DNA from: Pohlia nutans
Taxonomy: Eukaryota; Streptophyta; Bryopsida; Bryales; Mniaceae
NCBI GenBank assembly: GCA_022496805.1
Contig: CM040099.1
Coordinates: 4,156,501 to 4,220,500 of the forward strand
Length of the DNA: 64,000 nt
Reading direction: 5' to 3'
Each line of letters starts with the position of its first letter. Positions within the stretch are counted from its first letter, which is position 1. Made by a program: the position numbers and the translations under genes. The notes under the pieces were generated by a model. That model was not told where the DNA came from and did no database searches. It saw only the letters and a program-made list of their open reading frames with translations. Of this stretch, positions 44,697 to 54,739 are shown one piece after another.

Positions 44697-45000
44697 TAGA
44701 GTTAACCGAAAAGTCAGCTCAAAGAGGAATGTTTTAGCAAACTCCTCTTGAACTCCTCTTGAACTCATATTGAAATATAAATAGACCAAAAACTAGTTCA
44801 TGATGAGTTGGTTGACAATCCACTGTCATTATTCTCCACACCTCACAATGACTCCCACACCTTCTACCAAACCTCCAAGCCCATGGCCCACTAGGGGACA
44901 AGCTATGACACAACACTATTCAACCCAAGTATAGCTCAAAAGAGAGGTTAGAAGTAGAGCAAAAAGGGAGGTTAGATGGGCTTCTTTTCGGTTAACTCTA
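44697..45000. mobile_element. MITE with perfect 17-bp ends (TA target duplication)
   Basis: TAGAGTTAACCGAAAAG (44697-44713) is perfectly inverted at 44984-45000. The outermost TA on both sides is best read as the target duplication of a Tc1/mariner-type element. The interior is non-coding. Confidence 0.85.
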
Positions 45001-45672
45001 ATATCACTCGTATAAGGTAACTTTGTGTATCGTTGTGCAGGTATTGATTTTCATGAACACCGCTAGATACTCATATTGAAAAAATATATAATATATTGAT
45101 TCAAGGTAAGTCACCGGTAGAGACCTCGATACCCGGACAACACTGGGAAATAGAGTACATCAATCCATTACAAAAACCCAAACCTCCAGAGAGAAATGAA
45201 GAGCGCAAAACTTGCAGAGGCATCACACCATACATGTTACGGTGTACATCCCTGACTGCTAATGTATTAAGAATAATGTGAACCCCAAGTATCAGCCATT
45301 ACAAGGCTGCAAATCCCTCCTTTCCAAGAAGGTTTTAAACGTTGCTTTTAGACTCTAGCTTTTCCATAACGCCAAAGCCATGAGTACACGAAAATCACAA
45401 TGAACAAGATTGTGATTGTGCAAATAGACACCCTTTGGGGAAAATTGACACAGCATGCAGGAAAGTGACAAACAAACCAGCTGCCAATACCTCCACCGTT
45501 AGAAACGGTCCACTAATTTGGTACCCTCCTCCTAGTATACAATATGAAGGTGAAGATGGAATACCCAGAGGGTGAAGTTGAAGACGATAAATCCAAAGAT
45601 GAACACAAAAATGATGCCAGTTGATCAATCTCTTCAGTTCGATTCTACACCAATGTTGCTATTACAAATCAC
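45001..45672. other. intergenic DNA downstream of UTP14
   Basis: Only short open frames are present. The segment nearest 45672 should be the 3' untranslated region of the UTP14 gene. Confidence 0.5.
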
Positions 45673-48600
45673 TTAAACCTCCTTCTTGGGCCGTGCTTGT
45701 CTCTTAGATGGTCTCTTGGTATTGTGCGTCTCTTGTCTCTCAGCTGGTCTTTTGACAGATTTATCAAACTTGATCGGGTCGATTATCACTCCAGCAGATT
45801 TCAGCTCCTGTAGGATAGCCACAGTTCAAACTGCTTAGTAATAGTGTAGACAAAGTGAAAAAATAAAATCCTAGGATAGAAGCCACTACGTGCCCATATG
45901 GCCAAAAGCAGCTGCTTCCACATCTTTAGGACTTGAAATAAATCATTCAGAAAGGTAAACAAACTGTACCAATAGGAAGTAGAACTCATATCCTATATTT
46001 TTTAACAATGGAACTATGTTTTGAAAGTTACTGTAAATGACTATTGGACTTTTGGGTCGTTTCGGGATTATTACTCTCTTTAGAAACCACTCTCTTCACT
46101 GAAGTATTGGCAAATATGATAACAGATTGGTTACCATTTTGCAATGTAAGAATTCGGTGTCCTAATACAAAGTTATAAAGCCCTTCAAGGCTCATCCCAT
46201 GCACTCCTAACGAATCTTTGAGAGCAAACGAATATGATAAAATTTCTGACTTAATTGGTATTGACTACATAGTTTTGGAGCCTGAACAGCACAAACCCGA
46301 CGACGAATTTGAACATTGTATACCTTACAAATTGTCCTGGAGTATCTTGAATCAGTAGCCCAAGAAAAAACAAAGAAAATGAAACTAAAGCTTACCGCAG
46401 GACGAATCATATCACGGAAGACTTTTTCTCCATTATATTCACGACCAATTGGCATTCGCAGTGATTTCTCAAACACCTCCTTTGTCTTCATTGAAAAGGG
46501 CACCTTGGTAGCATGATACTTGGCAGCCTGGCAGACAGAGCATGGAACATTTGAGGGTTTAGGGTTTAGGGTTTAGGGTTCAATCAATCTGTGAACAGCT
46601 TGTCTATGAAACCAAATACATAAAACCAACAGCTGAAAGAAACCTGCCCAGGAAACATCACATACTCTCGTCTCAAGAACAAGAACCAAAACGTACTTTC
46701 TTATCTGTTTTTTCTGAAATGACAACAAACTTCAGATTTGCATCCTTTCGCTTCGCCATTGCCTCCTCCCTCTTCTTTTTCTCAAGCTCTTCCTTCCACC
46801 CTAAAGGCTCGTCCTTTCTCTGACGATGAGTCCAATTTCCCCACCCTGGCAATGCCTTAGGCTCTTCAATTTTGGCAATCTCTTCATCCATAGCACGCGA
46901 TTTTAAGTCTTGAAAATCCGCTTCCACATCATCTCCTGCAAAGGCTTGCCGAATCAATTCCTCTTGCGATGCTCCCTTTACCACTAGCTTGAGTCCACGG
47001 TCTTTTGAGGGGTCTTCATCGTCATCGTCATTGAAGTCTAGGAATGCTGTAGCCTGTCCAGTTGCTTGCTTTTCAACTCTTGTACTCTTGTCTGGAATTG
47101 CAGAAGTGCTGATTTTTGCAACTGTAGATTTGCTGCTGTGAAACCCAGTCTGCTTGTTGAATAATGAGACTTCAACAACCCCAGTGGTAGTTGTTTGCAG
47201 GCCCTTGCCCTCCTCTAATCCACTATCTGCAGCTGGCGGACTACTGTCAGTTTGCTTTTCTTCAGTTTGCTTTTCTTCAGATTTCTTTCCGTTTTTCTTT
47301 TTATTTTTCTTCTTCTTCCGTTTGCCAGTAGATTCTTCAGGAACACTCGTAGAATTTACTTGGTCCAAATTAGACTTATTCTCTACCGAGCTCTGCAATC
47401 CTACCTTCTGCTTCTCTTGAGGGTCAACCTGGTTCAAAAACTTTGTTAGTTTCCGTTCAAGGCGAATAAGTAACCCTCGACATTTGAAATATAAAGCCCA
47501 GGGTTGAAATTGAGAAAATTCTGCTACCAAATCTGTAGGCAATAATACCAATTCCTCCTTAGAACCCTACAATACAAGCACAGGTATCTAAATGAAAATA
47601 ACAGTAAATAAATAAATAACTTACCTTTTTCGATTTTAATTTTGGAGATGCCTTCTTTGTTTGATGCATTTGGAACTTGCGATTCTTCTTGGTATCTTCA
47701 TCAGATTCTGCGTCGCCGTTGTCGTCATCATCTTCGTCATCAATCTCAAGGCCTAAATCTGAGTAGTCGTCCTGATCATGCTTCGGTTTGGACCGTTTTG
47801 TATTCTTAGGTCGTGAAGCCACAGCAAGCTCTCCGAAAGCAAGCCTACCAGAGTGTTCAGCTTCCTCGTATTTATTCACCCTGTCCTCATATACTGCACT
47901 ATCTCCATCAATTCCTTCCTCATCTGCTTCAGCTTGCTCTAGCTGCTCGAGAATGGCCAATGCCTCCTCCCGAGCCTCGTTCCTTTTCTTTTCCATGGCA
48001 CGAGCCTGCAAGAGGAAAAAAGTGAGCACCAAAACCGGAAACAGCAAAGGAAGCATCTCCTGCCTCCTCAGCGTGGTAAATCAAAGCCAAAATGGAAGAT
48101 AGGCCAGGAGCGAGCTGAGAGAAAAACACCTTTAGAGATACAAGATACAGTGGTAGCACTGGACCAGTACAATGACTTTCTGCTCCACAGTTATTTGTTA
48201 ACCTCTAAGCGTCTAAAACGCCCAATATGGCCACTGAACTTTGAACTTTGCAACGGTGACATTTCCTCATTTTACCTCGGTTTTCTGATTGCAATACATC
48301 ATTTTAAAGCTCTTGTTCTATACTACAAGATCAACAGTGTCGATCGTGTCAAACAGAAGTCATTTTCACACAAACAGATGATTTTCAGCAGGGGGATCAA
48401 TTTTCCTACACTACAGAAAAAACAAACTCGACGTTTAGGGGTTAAAAGCATTTCAGTTTCAAAAAGTAGTGATGCTTACCATGAATGGAAGTGCGAATAG
48501 ACCAGTCTTAGGAGCGTCTGCTTCCTCATCAAACTGTAGGGCTTCAAATGTGGCTGCCTTAGCCTTGGATAGTAACTTTGACCTACCCTTACCCGCTCCA

Positions 48601-51600
48601 GCAGCCTCCTCATTCTCTTCCTCCTCCTCTTCGCTGCTGCTGCTGCTAACTTCGCTGTCGCTGTCATTAGCATTCTGAATCTTCTTTGTCAACATACTGT
48701 GGGCCCGAAGCTGCTCCATAATAGCGTCTCGGGTGCCATCCTCATGAGCCTTCAAACCCCTTTTAAGAATCCGCTTCGCCCATCGTGATGTATTTTTATG
48801 CTTTAAAGTCATGCGCTCCTACAGTTTAAAGCACCAGACAAGTGTAAGAAACTCAGTAATTTCAACCTCATAACCGCACTAAAACTGGCTTGCAGGTGAG
48901 GTTGTACGTGGTTTTGAAAGTATCTGGTTCTAATTCTGTTTAATGAATAAGGGAAAAAAATAATTGAAAATGACGTTGTGTAAATGGACAGAGAAAAGAA
49001 CATGTAGCAGACCTCAGCTCGCTTCTCTTCCTGCTTCAAAGCTGCCTCTTTGACAGCCTCCTCATCTGTCTCCATGAAATCCCTCATCCTTTTACTTTTG
49101 TCAAGTTTGCGGAAGGTCTTTGATTTAATCTTTGCAACGCGCTTTGATTTTGCCTCATGCTGAAATAATAGACTGCGCATCTTTGAGAGCCGCTGCTGCC
49201 TTTCCCTGACCTCGTCCACGCTTAGCTGAAAAACAAGGAAATAAGCAACTGAGACACAGGTTTCCTGGTCCTACCTTGTGATGGAAAACGATTCAATTTT
49301 CTTACCAGGAATGTACGACAAAACTGACAGAATCTTGTACTTTATAGGAACTATTAACCCCAGGAGCCTCATATTCCTTTTAGCACTATTGAGTGGATCA
49401 CATGGGGAATTTCTTTTGTTTAATTATATGAATCAGTCAATCAAAGGCAGTCAATCAAAGGCCTGAATTGAAACTACCTCAAGCTACTGAAAACATGAAA
49501 TGAAATGACGTCACGTTGTTTTAGCATTTGAATTCCACTGAGAGGCCGTGGCACTAGCGAATGCGGAAATGAGCACCCTGTAATCGGTGTGCTTTTAAAA
49601 TTTACTCCCTCTGTCCCAAAGTTATTGTCATGTTTGAAAGTCATGTTTGAAAGTGCTTTTTTCAGTAGGTCGAAAAAGTACTTCCTTGTGGCTAATTTTA
49701 TTTAGGTTGCAATGAACACATGCAATGTTCTTCAATGATTCTAGTGACATAATTTATAACCTTTTTTAATCATGTTTCTTACAATATGATCAATGAAATT
49801 GGCTCAAAGAAATACCAAACAAATTTGTATGACAATAAAAATGGGACGGAGGGAGTACTGATTAGCTTGTGACAATTAGATGTGAAAAAAATTCTTAAGG
49901 TTTTCCGTTGTGTTGGTGTGAAAACAAGGAATAGAAAATGACCTTATTGAGCTCGAGAGCTTCAGCAGCCTCAATATCCTCTGCAACCACCATGTTACCT
50001 TGCTCCAAAATGGCAGCAACCTCTTTCTCCATGTCAGTCATAGGCTTGTGCTTGGCTGCCAGAGCAGCAACGGTGGACGTTGGGTGGGCTTCCCTCTCAT
50101 TGAAAGTCAGAGACGGAGCTTCCCGGTTCTGCTTCACAAGCGGCTGCCACTTGGTCACCTCCTCTTTGCTTTTCTCGTACCCTGCTTTCCGTTCCACTCT
50201 CTCTTGTATCACCTTCGGCAACGGCGCACTGATAGCCGAGTCCTCTTTCTGCAGTGGCTGCATGCGCTTCCGTAAAGTCCCAATTCCTGAAGTTCCTTGA
50301 AGGGACCCCAAAAGATCGTTCACACTAATCTCTGCAGCTTTGCCATTCCCCGTGGGGTTTACGTTGTATTCTGATTCCGTGTACGCCTCTGACCTCACTT
50401 CCTTCTTCCGCTGTTCCTTAGCACCACCATCTATTGAACAATATAAAGAACCAGTTATTCCTCCGAAAAATGCAACACCCTGAGATCAGTACATATTGAT
50501 TTAAAGAACGTACACAACCTTAACCCTTAACCCCTAAAGGACCAAGGGTTCATGGTTTTAAAACGACAAATTCAATCATTCATATAATGAAAGTATGATT
50601 CAACTAGGACCGAATTTTATATCACCGGAATTAGTGAAGAGCATTGCATGTGTTGACCAAAAGCATAAATAAATTTGAACAATAAGAACTTCACATAGAA
50701 CCCACTCAAAACTGCTAAAAAAACATGAAGCCAAATTTGGCCTTCTTGGTCCTTAAAGGGTTAAAGGACCAAGGATTCATAGTTTTAAAATGACAAATTC
50801 AGTCAATCGTATTGTGACAAACGTAATTCAGATAGGTCCCGATTTCATATCATTAGAATCAGTGAAGATTATTGCATGTGTTGATCAAAAGGGAAATAAA
50901 TTTGAATAAAGGAAGTCTGAATAGAACTTGTTTAAAACTGCTATTAAAAACATGAGGCCCAATTTGGGCTTCTTGGTCTTTTAGGGGTTAACATTGTAAC
51001 TCAAGTCAGTTTTAGGTCATCTAACAATCTATATTCAAAACACTTATAACTTTTGCATACAATATCCAAATAAGGCATACTTTGCTGCATTGGAATCTCC
51101 TTGCCATGGACAACAAGAACCAATAAGGGCCGCTTCCCACTATGGCCGTCCAAGTCGAGAGGCCGTGGGATTGAGAGTCCAAACTTTGTTGAGAGTCCAA
51201 AAAAATCTACTGAAAATAGGCAATAAAATATAGTTTTCATTTTTTATGAAAAGAAATCGACGGTCTCTCGACCATAGTTTGGGTTTCCGTTCCCGTCTGA
51301 CCCAAGCTTCCTCTCGAGAGGCCGTCGCCTTGGTCAAAAAGTACTGCCACGTAGGCATTTTGAAGTGCGACGGCCGTTGGACTTTGGCTTCTAGTGTGAA
51401 GGGTTGAGAGGCCGAACCCATGGTTTCTTGCAATTTGATTGGTGGAAATCGACGGCCTCTCGGCCTTCGGCCATAGTGTCCAGCGGCCCTAAGAATTTGG
51501 TAAGTTTATTAACGGGAACTATGCTTTTAGGTGTGATTACCTTAGAACAGGAAATTCGCCAAGAATACTATCAGGAAACCACCTCGATTGGGAACTGTAT

Positions 51601-53199
51601 TACCAAGACAATTTCTGTGCCAGATTAATTCAAGGAGTAGCCGTGGTTTTTCAAAGGCCCTGAGTTTCATACCTTTTTGAAGCTGATGAGGTTTCCCGGT
51701 GACAGCCTCGAGCATCAGCTGATGCTTCTCATCGTCATCCTCCTCTTCCTCCTCTTCAGATTCCTCATCGTCTTCATCACGTTCACCGTCCTCATCTTCC
51801 TCTCCAGATTCTTCATCCTCCTCTCCAGATTCATCATCCTCCTCGTCGCTATTCAGGTCTAAGTCACTTTCATCAAGCGAGATGTCTTCTCGTCTCTTCG
51901 TCTTAATGGTTTCTTCCAACCCCGCATCTTCTTCTCCCATAGCAGCGTCTTCATCAATCTCTTCATCCTACACCACAACAAATTGCCTGGTATTAAACCC
52001 TAAACGCCCAATATGGCCATCTGTGGCATTTTCTCATTTCACCTCGGTTTTCTGATTGCAATCAACATCATTTTAAAGCTCTTGTTCTATACTACAAGAT
52101 CAACGGTCAAACTGAAGACATTTTCACACAAATAGATGCTTTCCAGCAAGGGGTTCAATTTTCCTACGCTACAGAAAAGACACCGTGGACGCTTAGAGGT
52201 TAAAGACCAATGGAACAAAAGCAACCTCTTTGTCCTACACCACAACAAATTGTCTGGTATTAAACCCCAAGCGTCTAAAACGCCATATATGGCCATCTGC
52301 ATCACACGGTGGCATTTTCTCATTTTACCTCAGTTTTCTGATTCCAATCAACATCATTTTAAAGCTCTTGTTCTATACTACAAGATCAACAGTAAAACTG
52401 CAGTCATTTTCACACAAATAGATGCTTTCCAGCAAGGGGTCCAATTTTCCTACGCTACAGAAAATACAGAAAATACACAGTGGACGCTTAGGGGTTAAAG
52501 ACGAATGGAACAAAAGAAACCTCTTCGTCCTACACAACAAACAAATTGTCTGGTACTAAACCCTAAGCGTCTAAAACGCCTAATATGGCCATCTGCATCA
52601 CACGGAGGCATTTTCTCGGTTTTCTGATTGCAATACATCATTTTAAAGCTCTTGTTCTATACTAACAAGATCAACAATCAAACTGAAGTCATTTTCACAC
52701 AAATAGATGCTTTCCAGCAAGGGGTTCAACTTTCCTACGCTACAGAAAATACACCGTGGACGCTTAGGGGTTAAAGACTAAAGCAATCTCTTCGTCCTAC
52801 ACCACAAACAAATTGTCCTGTAGTAGAGACCAAAAGCTGATTTTTTCAGTTGTGGAATTAGGGTTGGCAGAAACGAACCTCAAAATCGGAAGGGAGCTCG
52901 TACTCCGCGGTTTTGCCACCGTCATAGCGACGATTCTTCCCGGTCTCCTCGTCCGCGACTCCTTCTTCGTACGTGTAAAAATCTGTAGCAAGAGCTTGCA
53001 ATTCCTCGTCGTCGTCTCCGTTATGTTTCTTCTTTCGCCCACCGTCCAACTGGCGAAGCAAGCGCGAGTCCAATCTCGGGCCCCTGCCGCGTCCCCGCCC
53101 CGCCGCACCAGCAGCAACAGCACCGCTACTGCCTTTTCCTCCTCGTCCACGACCTCCACGACCTCCTCCTCCTCGACCTCGACCTCCCTGGCGCGCCAT
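45673..53199 (-). CDS. UTP14: UTP14, small-subunit processome protein, about nine to ten exons
   Basis: Exons on the minus strand, with GT-AG borders and consistent phase: 53199-52879, 51967-51673, 50430-49943, 49225-49013, 48818-48480, 48005-47625, then 47428-46697, 46527-46396 and 45807-45673 (stop). Between 47566 and 47429 either an 18-base exon (47566-47549) is used or the stretch is retained. The product has about 1,010-1,060 residues; Arabidopsis UTP14 is nearer 800. Features in order: an RGG-rich N-terminus, YTYEEGVADEETGKNRRYD and YELPSDFE, a long acidic Asp/Glu/Ser tract, NDLLGSLQGTSGIGTLRKRM, KVIQERVERKAGYEKSKEEV, SKTFRKLDKSKRMRDFMETD, RMTLKHKNTSRWAKRILKRG, a Lys-rich tract, KALPGWGNWTHRQRKDEPLG, NLKFVVISEKTDKK and AGVIIDPIKFDK. 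These are the hallmarks of the Utp14 family. It works in the nucleolus with the U3 snoRNP and DEAH helicase Dhr1 to process pre-18S rRNA. Introns carry at least five MITEs. Confidence 0.93.
46554..46580 (-). repeat. interstitial telomere-type repeat in a UTP14 intron
   Basis: Nearly four copies of TTTAGGG (plus strand; AAACCCT on the gene strand) lie in the intron between 46696 and 46528. AAACCCT words are also the telo-box found in plant ribosome-biogenesis genes, here inside an intron. Its role is unknown. Confidence 0.85.
48198..48447. mobile_element. MITE family G copy 1, in a UTP14 intron
   Basis: The ends are TTAACCTCTAAGCGTCTAAA and the inverted GACGTTTAGGGGTTAA. The interior (GCCCAATATGGCCA, TTTCTGATTGCAATACATCA, CTATACTACAAGATCAACAG) matches three copies in 51993-52774. 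Confidence 0.9.
49605..49855. mobile_element. Stowaway-type MITE (251 bp, TA target duplication), in a UTP14 intron
   Basis: The ends CTCCCTCTGTCCCAAAGTTA and the inverted GGGACGGAGGGAG are flanked by TA (49603-49604, 49856-49857). CTCCCTCCGTCCC-type ends plus TA are the signature of plant Stowaway (Tc1/mariner) elements. It sits between exons 49225 and 49943. Confidence 0.92.
50522..50994. mobile_element. two adjacent MITE copies, family H, in a UTP14 intron
   Basis: Unit 1 (about 50522-50763) starts TTAACCCCTAAAGGACCAAG and ends CTTGGTCCTTAAAGGGTTAA. Unit 2 (about 50760-50994) starts TTAAAGGACCAAGGATTCAT and ends CTTGGTCTTTTAGGGGTTAA. The two units are diverged copies of each other that share the central terminus, so one duplicated or inserted beside the other. 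Confidence 0.85.
51993..52811. repeat. tandem array of MITE family G plus a duplicated splice acceptor, in UTP14 intron 1
   Basis: Three family G copies (about 51993-52203, 52258-52498 and 52557-52774) alternate with copies of the real exon 2 acceptor and its first bases. On the gene strand the real junction is GTGTAG then GATGAAGAGATTG (exon start 51967). Decoys with GTGTAG then GACGAAGAG-like bases would start at 52234, 52529 and 52796. The period is 267-295 bases. The array appears to have grown by unequal exchange after a MITE landed beside the acceptor. Confidence 0.85.
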
Positions 53200-53253
53200 T
53201 GTTGCAAGCAAGTGCTCTGCAACGAGAGAGACCTGATAAACCCTACTGAGCTT

Positions 53254-53263
53254 AAACCCTAAA
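53254..53263 (-). promoter_or_regulatory. telo-box upstream of UTP14
   Basis: TAAACCCTAA on the plus strand lies about 55-65 bases before the UTP14 start codon. AAACCCTAA telo-boxes are recurrent in plant promoters of ribosomal-protein and ribosome-biogenesis genes, which fits the function of UTP14. Whether it lies in the promoter or the leader is not known. Confidence 0.6.
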
Positions 53264-53449
53264 CGGAGGTTTTTCTTCTCACTCTGCCCTACTACCCAGA
53301 CCTCTTTAATATCGCATTCGAGGTGTTGGTGATAATAAATAATTTGGCCGGTGTAAAAAGGGTTTTCGACCACCTTCCTACCCCAGGTGTTTACTTTTCT
53401 TTTTCTTTTTTTTTCATCAATAACTGAAACCTTACAAAACAAGCTGCTA

Positions 53450-53670
53450 CACTAAATAGGTAGATTACCGGTAATGTTAGATACACTAATTTACATAAAC
53501 ATGTTGTAAGTTTTTACTATTGACCAATTTTTTTACCCTCTATATTGGTCAAGATGGGGATCTTTCAATAGTATTGGAATCAATGTATTTGGTAATTTTT
53601 TTGTCGAGAGTAAAAATCTATAATATTTTCAAATCTTATAATTATCTAACACTAATCTACCTATTTAGTG
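53450..53670. mobile_element. MITE family B, complete copy (TA target duplication)
   Basis: The ends CACTAAATAGGTAGATTA and the inverted TAATCTACCTATTTAGTG are flanked by TA (53448-53449, 53671-53672). It is very similar to 27050-27265 and lies about 250 bp upstream of the UTP14 start codon, within its probable promoter region. Confidence 0.9.
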
Positions 53671-53845
53671 TAGTCACGGAGTCTCTGCCTTATATTTATC
53701 CCAGATTTACTTTTTACATCTTCATTTTACTGTTTAGGGCGTGTAACTCCTCGTAACTCCTCAAAAACGAAGTGTTTTCGTAGTCTCTCCCCTGGTGGAC
53801 AGAGACAATAAATATACTGATTTATTTTTCAAAACTAACTTTTAC

Positions 53846-54175
53846 TTAACCCCTAAACGTCCTAGCGTGCAGAAACTGGATCATGAACGGATTCAAAGTC
53901 TTATAACTTTTTCATATAATCTAGGATGACTTTCATCCAAGTCACCTTTGCAAGCCTATTCAATTCTATATCAATTAGAGTAAAGCTCTTGTGACAGAGG
54001 GATGTTGATAATATAGGAGAGGCCTCCAAATGCAAGTGTGTCAAATTTGTTGGGTAGATTTCATGTATGCAATTGTCCTCTTATGTATACCTAATGTACA
54101 TTTGAGTCATGCTAATATTTATTTTTGAGACTAGCATTTACTTGTGTTCAAAGGATTGGTACGTTTAGGATTTAA
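53846..54175 (+). mobile_element. MITE family D, complete copy (about 330 bp)
   Basis: It starts TTAACCCCTAAACGTCCTAG and ends TACGTTTAGGATTTAA. The interior (GGAGAGGCCTCCAAATGCAA, GTGTCAAATTTGTTGGGTAG) is shared in inverted order with 43112-44375. Confidence 0.85.
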
Positions 54176-54733
54176 CCCCTAATTGCCCAACCGTTCATTT
54201 TTTGGATGATGTACATATTTTATCCACATTTCCTCATTCGTCATGTACTTTTTGCAAGGAAAAAATACTAAAAAATCTTATGTCAAGATAGCTTCATGCA
54301 TGTGTAATCCAATTAGAAATGGGATTATTTTTGAAAAAATTGTGTTTCATTTCATTCATTAAAAGTTTCAAAGATTTTAATCTAAATATGCTCTTACGAA
54401 AATAAACTCATAAAAGTAAATAACCAAAATATCTCCAACAATCACTACGCTTACAGTATACATTTGAACCCGTTACAACAAATTCATCCAAATTTTCAAT
54501 ATCTTACTCCTAATTGAATTACTTAATATTTTTTAATTTCAAATTTCAAATTTTATACAAAATATTAGTGATAGCAATCACAAATCTAACCATATAGATA
54601 GAATCTAAAATTTATTATGTACAACTACTATTCATACATCAAGTTCAAAATTTCCCTCTTGGTTGCATTTATATGATGCAACTTTACAAATTTGCCAAAT
54701 TCAGAGAGGGATGAGGACATTTAGAAATTAAAC
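54172..54733. mobile_element. MITE family F, copy 2
   Basis: It starts TTAACCCCTAATTGCCCAAC and ends GATGAGGACATTTAGAAATTAA. The interior is collinear with 20210-20730 and 62823-63415. It abuts the family D element, sharing the TTAA junction. Confidence 0.8.
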
Positions 54734-54739
54734 TTTTAT

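Noticed and set aside
47154..48678. Plus-strand Ser-, Phe- and Leu-rich ORFs over UTP14
   Set aside because: They are antisense to acidic and lysine-rich UTP14 exons.
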